64,000 nt of DNA from Petrotoga olearia DSM 13574. Its GTDB lineage: Bacteria; Thermotogota; Thermotogae; Petrotogales; Petrotogaceae. Positions 9,046-18,325 of the stretch are shown here, in pieces. The position numbers and the translations under genes are program-made. The first letter of the stretch is position 1. The number at the start of each line of letters is the position of its first letter. The notes under the pieces are model-generated. The model saw only the letters and a program-made list of their open reading frames with translations, ran no database searches and had not been told where the DNA came from. Location of the stretch: NCBI RefSeq assembly GCF_002895525.1, contig NZ_AZRL01000016.1, positions 62,001-126,000 on the forward strand. Reading direction: 5' to 3'.

Positions 9046-11715
9046 CTACATGAGAGTAGCCAGTAAAAACTCTATGCCCCTTCTTTTTATTCTTACATCG
9101 TTCAGCTCTACAATTATATGTTCTATTTTAGAAGAATCCACATGTTCAATCTTAGTTCTGTTATATAACGAGGATAACTCTAATTCTAAAGCCTTTCTCA
9201 TTAATTTATACGTTTCAAAAAGCAATTCGTATCTGTTAATACCTTGAGTTTCTTTTATTTTCTTTTCTAAATCTTTTATATGTTCTTTAAGATCTTTGGC
9301 TTCTCTTTCCATGTTATTTATTATATTTATATCCGGTTTTGAAAGATCTTCAGAGATATCCCACGTAAATTTAGGATATACGATGTTAACTTTTGAGCCT
9401 TGATCATCAGAAAAAGTATTAAAAGATAGCTTAGGTATTTTTAATGTTAATATCTCTTTTGGCTTGATTGTTCCATCGAATTCTTCTAATTCGTTCTCTA
9501 ACAAATCGGTTTTTATAGCTTTTTGAGGCAATTTTATCTCTTTTTTCTCGTGAGTAGGATTAAAAAATCGTAAAGTTATCCCTTCCTTGTCTATTGAAGG
9601 TTTCATATTCACAAATTCTATGTTTTCGTCCACTGAAGAATAGAATTTATGTACCACGGCAGGCTGGTTTTCTGAGTCTGAATTATTACGGTCCTTATAA
9701 AACAATAAAGGAGGATTGATAAAGGAACTTTTGTATTTCAAAAAATTATCTTTTTTTGAAAGGCAAAAGGCTGTTTCAATTTTCATTCTTCTTTTTACTT
9801 CAGCTCCGGGAGTGTACATTACGGGTCCGACGTCTCCAATTCTTCCTTTTACATTTTCGCGAGAAAGCCAGCTTACAGATCTTAATAAAATTAAAGAAAC
9901 AGCTTTTTCTAAGGAGTTAGTAGAATGTGTGGTATAACTATAAATTCCTTTGACCATAAAGGCTGCAAAATAGTCATCCTTTTCTAATCCAACGTAATCC
10001 TTCATAGGAAACACATTATTAAAAGTGATTTCTCTTGCAGCGACTAAAAACTTTTTCATTTCTTCTTTTGGTTCCTCATATTTTATTTCGTATGGTCTTT
10101 TTACAGAATCAAAAGGAGCACCGCTGGTTATATCTCCACCTCCGATTAAGGATAAAAGTAATCCATAATCTGATCCTTTTCCCATAGTTTCAATTTCCAT
10201 GTTGATATAGGGCAATTCTGAAAATGTCAAATAAAGGGTGAAGTCGACTTCATCGCTGGTAAAATCAAGAACTATTTTAGAATAATTATCTGACTGTGCT
10301 TTCAATCTCATTCCTAAGAAAATTAAGTTCAACTCTTTATCAAATGCAGAAGAATATTCATCACCCTTGTCTTCTACCAAAACAGGTCTGATTAAATAAT
10401 CATTATTTTCCTTTTTAATTCTAAGTTTCCCATTTTCAACGATGGCTTTGAAATGTTCGTTCTCCCAATGAAAACTATTTATAGGTTTTTCTAAAGAATT
10501 CACTTTATACTTTATTAAATTAACTTTTGATATACTTCCTGCAGGTGCTGAAAATCTATAAAGGTTTTCTTTATTTTCGAATAATACGGGCAATTCCTGA
10601 GGGTTCAAGTTTAGGCATGCATAACCTAAAGGTAAAACCTGGCCTACCTTATCCAAAACGTTATTTAAAGTTGATTCAAAAATGTCTTTAACTTTATTAT
10701 ATCTTTCTTCCATGTCTTCATGAATCTGATCTACTCCTACTCCACCTATGCTGTCGTGGACTAAGTTCATTACTAAATATTCCCAAGCCTTTTGTATCTC
10801 TTTATCGCATTCAGAATTATCTACGATAGCAATTAACGGCTCTAATACTTTAGAGAGCATATATTCAGAATGCCAATTCATAATTTTTAAATACTGCCTT
10901 GTTGATAAACTACCTGGAAATACTGAAACAATGCTTCCATCCATGAGTTCGCCAGCGTATTCTCCCATTAAAGATGGGTCTTCTTGGTTAAAATACTCTT
11001 TTATAAACTCATCTGGAAAAACTGTTTTTAATTCACCATTACTGGGGTCTTCTGGCACAGGGTCCAGGTCGTATCCGTTTAGTAAAGGAAGGTAATTAGT
11101 TTTTGAATATTTTTTTAGCTTGTTAATTTCTAACTCCAATCTTTTTTCCATAACTTCTGGATAATCTTTTAGCCTCATGATATTTCTATAACTATCAAGT
11201 AAAAATATACCCTGGATTTCACTACCATCGGGACTGCTCCAAGTAAACCCGATTTTCGGTAATTTCATTTTTAAACCTCTCCAGAGGAAACAACCTTTTA
11301 TTTCACATTTAGAATTAATTTGTGCAACCTGAGACAAAAAGCCAAAATTATCCAATAACCAACCTATCTTCATAATATTTCCAAACTTTTTAGCCTCCTG
11401 ATTACCCAATATAATATTTCTAATTGAGCTTTCTTCAGAGATTCTCCAATCAATTTGTCCGTAGTATGGCCCAAAAGCTATGTTTTTAGAGTATTTTTTC
11501 AATTCGTCTTCTGCTTTTTTTCTTTCTTCTCCTTGAAAATTGTTTAGATAATCTTTCACTAGCAACATTTGCCCATCTAAAACAAATTTGTATTCTGGAT
11601 TGTTATCAATTAACTCGAAGAGTTTTTGAAATAAACTTGGTAACATTTTTTTTGTTACGTCAGTGGGAGCGAACCATTCTCTATCCCAATGAGTGTGTGA
11701 AATGATGTAGTACAT
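9046..11715 (-). CDS. Alpha-mannosidase, glycoside hydrolase family 38
   Basis: An 889-residue retaining exo-mannosidase. The N-terminal SHTHWDREW supplies zinc ligands H9 and D11, and WLLDNFGFLSQ carries the likely nucleophile D122. A helical domain follows (LVHDSIGGVGVDQIHEDME), then long beta-sandwich domains. No signal peptide is seen, so it should act in the cytoplasm on imported mannosides. GGAGGCGAAGAG precedes the ATG. It follows the second permease gene by 14 nt. Bacterial GH38 enzymes cleave mannosyl oligosaccharides or mannosylglycerate. Petrotoga relatives are known for mannosyl-type compatible solutes, so such a solute is a possible substrate, but this is inference. Confidence 0.93.
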   Translation of the reverse strand: MYYIISHTHWDREWFAPTDVTKKMLPSLFQKLFELIDNNPEYKFVLDGQMLLVKDYLNNFQGEERKKAEDELKKYSKNIAFGPYYGQIDWRISEESSIRNIILGNQEAKKFGNIMKIGWLLDNFGFLSQVAQINSKCEIKGCFLWRGLKMKLPKIGFTWSSPDGSEIQGIFLLDSYRNIMRLKDYPEVMEKRLELEINKLKKYSKTNYLPLLNGYDLDPVPEDPSNGELKTVFPDEFIKEYFNQEDPSLMGEYAGELMDGSIVSVFPGSLSTRQYLKIMNWHSEYMLSKVLEPLIAIVDNSECDKEIQKAWEYLVMNLVHDSIGGVGVDQIHEDMEERYNKVKDIFESTLNNVLDKVGQVLPLGYACLNLNPQELPVLFENKENLYRFSAPAGSISKVNLIKYKVNSLEKPINSFHWENEHFKAIVENGKLRIKKENNDYLIRPVLVEDKGDEYSSAFDKELNLIFLGMRLKAQSDNYSKIVLDFTSDEVDFTLYLTFSELPYINMEIETMGKGSDYGLLLSLIGGGDITSGAPFDSVKRPYEIKYEEPKEEMKKFLVAAREITFNNVFPMKDYVGLEKDDYFAAFMVKGIYSYTTHSTNSLEKAVSLILLRSVSWLSRENVKGRIGDVGPVMYTPGAEVKRRMKIETAFCLSKKDNFLKYKSSFINPPLLFYKDRNNSDSENQPAVVHKFYSSVDENIEFVNMKPSIDKEGITLRFFNPTHEKKEIKLPQKAIKTDLLENELEEFDGTIKPKEILTLKIPKLSFNTFSDDQGSKVNIVYPKFTWDISEDLSKPDINIINNMEREAKDLKEHIKDLEKKIKETQGINRYELLFETYKLMRKALELELSSLYNRTKIEHVDSSKIEHIIVELNDVRIKRRGIEFLLATLM

Positions 11716-11729
11716 CTCTTCGCCTCCAA

Positions 11730-12563
11730 TTATCCTTTAATTGAACCAGCCTGTATTCCTTGTAAGAGTTGTCTCTGAAAGAATATTATTATGATCAAAA
11801 TTGGGATCATACCAATTACTATAGCGGCACTAAGTAAACCCCAATCTATACTATAAAGTCCCAAGAATCTGTACATTGCAACTTGAAAAACAGTCTTACT
11901 GGGAGAACTTATCAAAATCATAGGTAAAACGAATTCATTCCATGCAAATCTGAAGGTGAATATGAAAGATATACTTAAACCAGGCCAAGATAACGGCATT
12001 ATAACTTTAGTAAATCTTTGCATGGTTGAGGCACCGTCAAGCGCTGCCGCCTCTTCTAAAGAAATAGGGATGGTATCAAAATGATTTTTGAGAATAAAAA
12101 TATTCAATGGTATTATTAAAACCTGATAAGCAAGGATTACTCCCGCATATGTGTCTAATAAACCCATCCTCTGAAATATCAAATAGAGCGGGATTGTGTT
12201 CATCGTAATAGGAATCATAAAAACTCCCATCACGGCAACTAAAAGCTGCTTTTTGCCTCTGAAGTGGTACCTTGAAAAGGAAAACGCTGCTAACGCAGAA
12301 ATTATAACACATAGTAAGGTCGCTGGAACAGCTACTATAATACTATTCAGAAAACTTCTCATCATTTGTTCATCTTGAAAAAGAATTTGATAATTTTGAA
12401 AGGTCACTTCTTTAGGAATTAAACTAGGAGGAAATGCTCTTGCCTCCTCTGGTGTTTTCAGCGAAGTAACAAAAACCCAAAATATAGGCATTATTGTATA
12501 AATAGTGAAAATAACAAGAATGATAAATAGTATAGCTCTGATTGTTTTATTCTTTTTGGTCAT
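11730..12563 (-). CDS. Sugar ABC transporter permease, MalG type
   Basis: Inner-membrane component of a carbohydrate uptake ABC system. The 277 residues have about six hydrophobic segments. The cytoplasmic EAA loop EEAAALDGASTMQRFTKVIMPLSWPG is characteristic of MalG-like permeases. The ATG overlaps the stop of the other permease by 4 nt (ATGA), with GAGGAGGC just before it, so the two halves are translationally coupled. No ATPase is encoded in the operon; a shared MsmX/UgpC-type ATPase elsewhere is likely. Confidence 0.94.
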   Translation of the reverse strand: MTKKNKTIRAILFIILVIFTIYTIMPIFWVFVTSLKTPEEARAFPPSLIPKEVTFQNYQILFQDEQMMRSFLNSIIVAVPATLLCVIISALAAFSFSRYHFRGKKQLLVAVMGVFMIPITMNTIPLYLIFQRMGLLDTYAGVILAYQVLIIPLNIFILKNHFDTIPISLEEAAALDGASTMQRFTKVIMPLSWPGLSISFIFTFRFAWNEFVLPMILISSPSKTVFQVAMYRFLGLYSIDWGLLSAAIVIGMIPILIIIIFFQRQLLQGIQAGSIKG

Positions 12564-13429
12564 GCCTCCTCACCCCTCAATGCTCGTAGATAAAGGAAAG
12601 AAACTATTAAATTTATAATAAGTAGAACTAATCCAATTGTTGCACCAATTGATAGTTTACCTTGATCAAAACCTTGTTTATACATATACAAGGATGCCGT
12701 TGTAGTGGACATTAAAGGACCTCCTCCTGTCAATACCAACTGAAGATCGAAAAGGTTTATACTCCACATAGAAGTGAGGATTAAATTTATCCCCAAAAAA
12801 GGCGCCAACAAAGGCAACGTTATATTGAAAAAACTTTGAAGTGGGTTAGCACCATCAATTTTAGCAGCCTCATACAAACTTCTATCGATTGTCAACAACG
12901 AGGATTCTTGAAAAAGTATAGAAAACGGTGTGCCAAACCATATATTAGCTATCAATAAGGATATCAAGGCCATATTTGGATCTGATATCCAATTTACAGG
13001 CTGCATTCCTAATCTTATAAGCAAACCATTTATCAATCCAAAATAGTCGTTGTACATCCACTGCCAGGAAAATCCAACAATAGTAGCGGATAAAAGCCAT
13101 GGAAGTATAAAAAGAACTCTAAAAAATTTAGTCCCCCAAACTCTTTCAATTAAAATCCTGGCTATTAAAAAGCCTATAAAAATTTGAAAAAATACTGATC
13201 CTAATACAAAAAAGAGTGTAACTTTCAAAGATTGTAGGAAATATTCATCTTGAAAAATTTTTACCCAATTTTGGAAACCAACAAAAGGCCACACATTATT
13301 TATATTAGTAGTTTTGACATCATGCAATGAAATGCTGAAATTCCAAAATACAGGAAAAATCATTAAAAAGAACATTATGGACAAAGCAGGGAGTAACAAT
13401 AAAAAAGGTATCCACTTTTTCCTTTGCAT
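12560..13429 (-). CDS. Sugar ABC transporter permease, MalF/UgpA type
   Basis: Partner permease of the MalG-type protein; 289 residues with about six membrane spans. The EAA loop reads LYEAAKIDGANPLQSFFNITLPLLAP. The N-terminus (RKKWIPFLLLLPALSIMFFLMIFPVFWNF) is the usual first span of this family. It lies 92 nt downstream of the binding-protein gene; that gap holds a possible weak hairpin (CAGCAGTCCTCC..GGAGGCTGC, about 13464-13492) that could lower permease expression relative to the binding protein. Confidence 0.94.
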   Translation of the reverse strand: MQRKKWIPFLLLLPALSIMFFLMIFPVFWNFSISLHDVKTTNINNVWPFVGFQNWVKIFQDEYFLQSLKVTLFFVLGSVFFQIFIGFLIARILIERVWGTKFFRVLFILPWLLSATIVGFSWQWMYNDYFGLINGLLIRLGMQPVNWISDPNMALISLLIANIWFGTPFSILFQESSLLTIDRSLYEAAKIDGANPLQSFFNITLPLLAPFLGINLILTSMWSINLFDLQLVLTGGGPLMSTTTASLYMYKQGFDQGKLSIGATIGLVLLIINLIVSFLYLRALRGEEA

Positions 13430-13521
13430 CGGTTCACCACCTCCATATATTCTTTACTAAAAGCAGCCTCCTTTAAACAAGGAGGACTGCTGTGTTAAAA
13501 TTTTTACTTTTCAGAAATTCC

Positions 13522-14787
13522 TTAGAAGATCAAAATTTCTTCAACATTCTTTGAAGCATTTTTCAGGGCATCCTCTGGAGTTTTTACGCCATAATAGACC
13601 TCTTCTATTGCTATTCGCAGTGACTCAGCTATTTGAGGATATTCAGGAATATTTGGCCTTCCTTTCCCAATCGCCACTGCTTTCATAAGATCCTCGAAGA
13701 AAGGTATCTCATTTTCAAGAGTCGATTTGTAGGGATCTTGTTCGGCTATGGTTTTTTGAGTAGGCAAGTAAACATATTTAGCCAAGACAGGGGTTAAAAC
13801 TTCTGGATCAAGCATTATAGTCATCAACTCCCATGCTAACTCGGGATGTGGAGATGTTGAAGGGATAGCTAACAGCCAACCACCCATCATCGTCGAACTT
13901 TTCATACCGTCTTCTGGAACTGGAAATCCTGGTATCATACCGATTTGATTGAAATCAAAACCTTCAGGAAACTTCCCTAACAACCAACTTCCTTCGATCA
14001 TTACGGCAAATCTCTTATCAGCAAATTCTTGGCCCCATTGATGCTGAACTTGTGGCCTTATACCCGCCTTTACCTGATCCCTCAGGAAAGTTAGTGCTTT
14101 TACCCCTGTCTCGCTATAAAAAGCTGGATAATACTCTCCATCTTTCTGTTCGAGAATTTCTCCACCATTCATCCATAGATATGGGAACCACATATCAGGT
14201 GAATGACTAGCAGCAACCAAATGCATCGGTAATATGCCCTTTTTCATAGTAACAGGAGCTAATTTCTTATAAGCCTCAATGTATCCATCCCAAGTTTTCA
14301 GCATTTCGGGATCTACGCCTGCTTCTTCTAACAAATCTTTCCAATACCAAGTTACTCGTGCGTCTGTCCAGGTCCAGATACTGTAAAACTTGTCATCAAA
14401 CTTTGAACCGTCTACATTTGCAGGATAAAATTCATCAATCCTTCCCCAAGAGTTAACTTCTTCCGTAATATCTTTTAGGAAACCTGATTGTGCAAACTCT
14501 CCCAACCATATTTGATCGACTGAAACTAAATCTCTCGGAGTTTTTCCAGCAGTTAAAGTGATAAGCTTAGACCTTGTATCATCGTATGGAAGAACTTCGT
14601 ACTCCATGGTGATCTCCATATCCGGATGTCTTTTGTTCAACTCTTCTAAAGCTACTGAAATCAACTCATGCCACCTATCCGCAGGAGCAGCAAATGTTCC
14701 AGTTAAAACGACTTTTTCCACTGCTAAAGCCATACTTGAAAAAATAATAACAAATAACACAAAACTTACTAAAATCTTCCTACTCAT
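13522..14787 (-). CDS. Extracellular sugar-binding protein of ABC transporter
   Basis: Solute-binding protein (family 1) that captures the sugar outside the inner membrane. Residues 1-22 form a signal peptide: MSRK, a hydrophobic core ILVSFVLFVIIFSSM, then ALA before VEKVVLTG. There is no lipobox Cys, so it is probably free in the periplasm-like space. Typical motifs include TAGKTPRDLVSVDQIWLGEFAQSG and FAVMIEGSWLLGKFPEG. GAGGAGGAATCAAG precedes the ATG. It starts 12 nt after the regulator stop, placing regulator and transporter on one transcript. Confidence 0.94.
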   Translation of the reverse strand: MSRKILVSFVLFVIIFSSMALAVEKVVLTGTFAAPADRWHELISVALEELNKRHPDMEITMEYEVLPYDDTRSKLITLTAGKTPRDLVSVDQIWLGEFAQSGFLKDITEEVNSWGRIDEFYPANVDGSKFDDKFYSIWTWTDARVTWYWKDLLEEAGVDPEMLKTWDGYIEAYKKLAPVTMKKGILPMHLVAASHSPDMWFPYLWMNGGEILEQKDGEYYPAFYSETGVKALTFLRDQVKAGIRPQVQHQWGQEFADKRFAVMIEGSWLLGKFPEGFDFNQIGMIPGFPVPEDGMKSSTMMGGWLLAIPSTSPHPELAWELMTIMLDPEVLTPVLAKYVYLPTQKTIAEQDPYKSTLENEIPFFEDLMKAVAIGKGRPNIPEYPQIAESLRIAIEEVYYGVKTPEDALKNASKNVEEILIF

Positions 14788-14799
14788 CTTGATTCCTCC

Positions 14800-15870
14800 T
14801 CACTTGATTTTTTGCCCTGTTGAATCACGCCATACAACTTCAACGGGCAAAGTAATTTTGAAATCCTCGCTATTATTTTCACCCTGAATAATTGAAACTA
14901 AATATTTTGCTGCTACCTCACCGATATTTCGTAAAGGTTGCCTTACTGTTGTGAGATTTGGAAAGATACTTTGGGCTATTGGTCTATCATCAAATCCGTA
15001 TAATTTCATTTTTTCTGGTACTGAAAGACCTCTTACTTGCAACGCCGTCAAAGTACTTACGGCTACGATATCGTTACAACAAAATATAGTATCCACATGG
15101 TACTTCAAACATTTGTCTATAGCTTTGTCCATCTCATTTTTTCCAACTATCTCGCTATAAACAGGAATATTATGCTCTTTACAAGCGTCAAACATCCCGT
15201 TATATCTTTCTTTCACGGAACTAATAGAAAAATCTTCTTCAGTGAAAAACATTATAGATTTAACTGTTGAATTTTGAATAAGCTCTTTGGTCAATTTATA
15301 TGCACCAAAGTAATTATCAGACTGAACGAGTGGTTTTCTAATATCGTTAACCGTTTTATCGACAAAAACCATAGGAACATCTTTCTTTAATAATCTTTTG
15401 AAAATTTCATCTTCTACTAATTCTTTTGTGGGAAGGATTATATATCCTTTTGGATTAGAAGAGAGAATATATTTCATTTTTAATTTCGTTATAGCGGAAT
15501 TAGAGTCTATGAACTGAACGAAAGGTTCGTATCCTGTGTTGTGATAAGCTTTCTCTATCCCAGCCAATATCTCAAAAGACAAATATTCATGTGAAATAGG
15601 GAGAACAACACCTATATTGTTTCTTTCCTGCATAGAACTTGAAGATGACTCTTTTATAGGGGAGACAAACGTTCCCAAGCCTTGAATTCGATAAAGGTAA
15701 CCTTCAAAAACCAATTTATCGAGTGCTTTTCTAACGGTTTCTCTACTTACTTTAAATTCCTTGGCCATAGCCTTTTCTGACGGTATCTGTTCATCAGGTT
15801 GATACGTTCCATTTTCTATATTTGCTATCAAAAACTCCTTAATTTTTTCGTATTTTGGTTTGTTATTCAT
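14800..15870 (-). CDS. GntR/LacI-hybrid transcriptional repressor (AraR-like)
   Basis: A 356-residue sugar-responsive regulator. Residues 1-70 form a GntR winged helix (IPSEKAMAKEFKVSRETVRKALDKLVFEGYLYRIQGLGTFV). Residues 85-350 form a LacI/periplasmic-binding-type sensor (IGVVLPISHEYLSFEILAGIEKAY, CCNDIVAVSTLTALQVRG, YGFDDRPIAQSIFPNLTTVRQP). This architecture is that of AraR. The overlapping palindromes 16-37 nt upstream of its start include GTACGTAC, the core of the known B. subtilis AraR operator, so it probably represses its own operon. Inducer is probably a sugar released by, or taken up with, the GH38 system; that is inference. Confidence 0.93.
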   Translation of the reverse strand: MNNKPKYEKIKEFLIANIENGTYQPDEQIPSEKAMAKEFKVSRETVRKALDKLVFEGYLYRIQGLGTFVSPIKESSSSSMQERNNIGVVLPISHEYLSFEILAGIEKAYHNTGYEPFVQFIDSNSAITKLKMKYILSSNPKGYIILPTKELVEDEIFKRLLKKDVPMVFVDKTVNDIRKPLVQSDNYFGAYKLTKELIQNSTVKSIMFFTEEDFSISSVKERYNGMFDACKEHNIPVYSEIVGKNEMDKAIDKCLKYHVDTIFCCNDIVAVSTLTALQVRGLSVPEKMKLYGFDDRPIAQSIFPNLTTVRQPLRNIGEVAAKYLVSIIQGENNSEDFKITLPVEVVWRDSTGQKIK

Positions 15871-15885
15871 ATTTCTTCACTCCTT

Positions 15886-15907
15886 ATGTACGTACATGTC
15901 TAGACAT
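15886..15907. promoter_or_regulatory. Two overlapping 12-bp palindromic operators
   Basis: ATGTACGTACAT (15886-15897) and ATGTCTAGACAT (15896-15907) are both perfect palindromes and share two bases. They lie directly downstream of the -10 box (minus-strand TATAAT at 15913-15908) and cover the expected transcription start of the regulator-transporter-mannosidase operon. The first resembles the AraR operator core. Binding here would block the promoter. Confidence 0.85.
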
Positions 15908-15936
15908 ATTATAACAATACAATTAAAATAAACAAA
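15908..15936 (-). promoter_or_regulatory. Promoter of the mannosidase/sugar ABC operon
   Basis: On the minus strand TATAAT (15913-15908) is preceded after 16 nt by TTGTTT (15935-15930). The -10 abuts the palindromic operators. The -35 is only a partial match. Confidence 0.6.
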
Positions 15937-15937
15937 A

Positions 15938-15972
15938 TCCGTTTAGAGGCAACTACATCCATTTAGAGGTAA
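15938..15972. repeat. Two 15-bp direct repeats 20 bp apart upstream of the promoter
   Basis: TCCGTTTAGAGGCAA (15938-15952) and TCCATTTAGAGGTAA (15958-15972) differ at two positions and are 20 bp apart, close to two helical turns. They lie just upstream of the mannosidase-operon -35. The spacing suits a dimeric regulator. The rest of the 15871-16480 gap is covered by the promoter and leader-repeat entries. Confidence 0.6.
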
Positions 15973-16014
15973 TTATTTGTGATTAAATGGATTTATCTCC
16001 ATTTTTTAAAGAAT

Positions 16015-16044
16015 TTGAAAAAATTATTAAAACAATAGTATAAT
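16015..16044 (+). promoter_or_regulatory. Candidate promoter for the dipeptidase gene
   Basis: TTGAAA (16015-16020), 18 nt, TATAAT (16039-16044). It implies a leader of about 430 nt that contains the whole 16.08-16.44 kb repeat region. Confidence 0.55.
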
Positions 16045-16079
16045 TAAAAAACCCGATAACCTTCCAGACGGTTTGCGAG

Positions 16080-16440
16080 GTAAAGTCCATCGCTGCTTCT
16101 CTGGATGGGTACAAAGGGAAGGCTCAACTTTCCTCTTCCTTATGGGTAAGTTGCTTGATGAGGTGGTAAAGCTCCCTTTTCCTTATGGACTGGAAGCGGG
16201 GGCTAAGGGCTGTTAAACAGTTTTTATAAATAAGATTTTGATTTTAAGAGGGTCACAGGGCGGAGCCCTTTTGCTGATTTGTGCAAAAAAGTTTTTTAAA
16301 ATAAACATTGATTTTGAACTTGGGGATCTTAAGGGGTTTACCCCTTAACGTTTGGGCGAATGGGAGCTAAAGCAGATTGTATGTAAGTTATATAAAAATT
16401 TTTGAATTCTAAAAGTAAGGTTTAAAGAAGGTTTATAGTT
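16080..16440 (+). repeat. Composite, diverged G-rich leader elements before the dipeptidase
   Basis: Diverged copies of the leader family lie in series. TTCCTTATGGGTAAG and TTCCTTATGGACTGGAAGCGG occur near 16136-16200 (the second is quoted as TTCCTTATGG + ACTGGAAGCGG). An ATAAGATTTTG..AGGGC-GGA-GCCCT module spans 16230-16269. The terminal GGGAGCTAAAGC is near 16361-16374. The A/T-rich tail (TTTTTGAATTCTAAAAG..TTTAAAGAAGG) matches the tail at 6985-7010 and 48.9 kb. All parts face the plus-strand gene at 16481. Confidence 0.7.
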
Positions 16441-16480
16441 TCCAAAGAAAGTAAAATAAAAAAATTGAGGAGGAAATACT

Positions 16481-17527
16481 TTGACTAATTTCAAAGAACA
16501 AGCTTATAAAATCCTAGAAGAAAGCTTTGTAATCGATGCACACTTCGATTTACTTATGGATGTATCAAATCAAAGGAAGTTTGGATTCCATAAAGTGATA
16601 GAAAACGATCATCTTGACAATTTTCGCAAAGGAGGACTAAATGCCATAGTTTCCTCTTTATTCATCGAAAGTTTTTTAACCCCTGAAATCTCATTAAGAG
16701 AGGCTTTAGACCAAATCAGCTCACTTTACCAGGAATTAGAAGAATCAAGCGATTATTTAATGTTATGTAAATCATACGAAGATATAATCAAAGCAAAGGA
16801 AAATGATAAAATCGGAATATTTTTATCTTTTGAAGGTGTTGAGCCCTTATACAACGATTTAGACCTACTCGATATCTTTTACCGTTTAGGTGTGAGATTT
16901 GTAGGATTAACTTGGAGCAGACGGAATTACGCAGGTGATGGAAGTAAGTTTTTACCGCCGGACCCTAAGAAAAATTCGAATGGTTTATCTGATTTTGGAA
17001 TAGATCTAGTTAAAAGGGCTCAAAGCTTAGGAATGATAATAGATGTTAGCCATTTAAACGACAAAGGATTTTGGCAAGTTATTGAGATTACTAAGGGACC
17101 TATAATAGCTTCCCATTCTAATTGTAGAAAGATAGTAAACTTAGAAAGAAATCTCTCTGATCCACAAATAAAGGAGATAGCAGATACCGACGGGGTAATA
17201 GGAATAAATGCCTTTAACAAAATCGTTGCCAAGAATCCAGAAAAAGCCAACGTTGACGATTTAGTTAAACATATAGATCACATTGTAAATTTAGTGGGTA
17301 TTGAGTATGTAGGTTTGGGATTTGATTTCTGTGAGCATCTTAAAAAATTCAATCCCCAGTTTGTTAACGAACTAAATCCATCTCCATCTTTTCAAGTTTT
17401 AAATAACCATTCAAACATAGTATTACTTGTTGAGAAATTACTGCAAAGGGGATATAGCGAAGAAGATATAAAGAAGATATTGGGAGAAAACTTTTTACGT
17501 GTGTATAAAAAAGTATTAATTGATTAA
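16481..17527 (+). CDS. Membrane dipeptidase-like metallopeptidase (M19)
   Basis: A 348-residue enzyme of the renal dipeptidase family, which hydrolyses dipeptides with a dinuclear zinc centre. DAHFDLLMD near residue 20 gives the first HxD pair, FLSFEGVEPL the bridging Glu, DVSHLNDKGFW and ASHSNCRKIVN the next histidines, and GLGFDFCEH the final Asp. It starts at TTG (16481), 6-7 nt after GAGGAGG, with no ATG nearby in frame. There is no signal peptide, so it is probably cytoplasmic. It stands alone behind a long repeat-bearing leader. Confidence 0.9.
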   Translation: MTNFKEQAYKILEESFVIDAHFDLLMDVSNQRKFGFHKVIENDHLDNFRKGGLNAIVSSLFIESFLTPEISLREALDQISSLYQELEESSDYLMLCKSYEDIIKAKENDKIGIFLSFEGVEPLYNDLDLLDIFYRLGVRFVGLTWSRRNYAGDGSKFLPPDPKKNSNGLSDFGIDLVKRAQSLGMIIDVSHLNDKGFWQVIEITKGPIIASHSNCRKIVNLERNLSDPQIKEIADTDGVIGINAFNKIVAKNPEKANVDDLVKHIDHIVNLVGIEYVGLGFDFCEHLKKFNPQFVNELNPSPSFQVLNNHSNIVLLVEKLLQRGYSEEDIKKILGENFLRVYKKVLID

Positions 17528-17597
17528 AATTATTAACGTAATAAATTTCAAAAATATGATAAAATTAAAAAGAGAAAGCATATGAAGGAGTCAACGA

Positions 17598-18290
17598 ATG
17601 CCAGGATACTTAACACATATTATCTTCGGTCATAAGATTTTTCCAAACAGTTTGAAAAATGTGAAAATGTTTAACCTTGGACTGATGGGACCAGATATCT
17701 TTTATTACAATATTTCTGATCCCAAATATCACATTATTGGTGAAACTCTGCATAATGTGGATTTAACAAGGCTTATAAAAGAAATTCAAAAGGAAAGTCC
17801 AGAGTATGCCTTAGGTTTATACTTGCATTCGTATCTTGATATGAAATTACATCCAAGAATAAATGCTATAGAAAGAAACACTGGCAAATCACATACCAAA
17901 GTAGAAACTTTGATCGACGCAGCTTTATTAAAAAAAGAATGGAACACCACCATTTTCAGGTTAGACAAACATTTTTTCCCTAATAAATTACCCGCTAGAT
18001 TCATGAGGATTTTCGATGAAGTGCTTTACAACTATTACGAGGTAGAAGATGTAAATATCAAAAGTTTGTATGAAATTTTTTTGAAAAACTTTTTCTTCCT
18101 ATACAAATGGTATCCTATTAAAACAGTTGCTTCATATGTACTCTACGTTGTTTCATTGGGAAAATTCAATTACAAGGACTATTTTATATTTAGAACTCCT
18201 TCCTTGGATATTCTGAATGATTTTGGAATAGAAACATTGTGGAAGGAGTCTTTGGATGAAATTGATCAGCTATTATCAGAAAAATTTTAA
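17598..18290 (+). CDS. Zinc-dependent phospholipase C-like protein
   Basis: A 230-residue protein resembling the Zn_dep_PLPC family. YLTHIIFGHKIF at the N-terminus, FNLGLMGPDIFYYN, HNVDLTRL and GLYLHSYLDMKLHPRIN supply the ordered His/Asp ligands of that fold. There is no signal peptide, so secretion is not indicated; many bacterial members of this kind have unknown substrates. AAGGAG precedes the ATG. It lies just upstream of tdk in the same direction. Confidence 0.8.
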   Translation: MPGYLTHIIFGHKIFPNSLKNVKMFNLGLMGPDIFYYNISDPKYHIIGETLHNVDLTRLIKEIQKESPEYALGLYLHSYLDMKLHPRINAIERNTGKSHTKVETLIDAALLKKEWNTTIFRLDKHFFPNKLPARFMRIFDEVLYNYYEVEDVNIKSLYEIFLKNFFFLYKWYPIKTVASYVLYVVSLGKFNYKDYFIFRTPSLDILNDFGIETLWKESLDEIDQLLSEKF

Positions 18291-18325
18291 TCAAAACTCA
18301 CAAAAAAGGGATGTGAAACTTTAAT

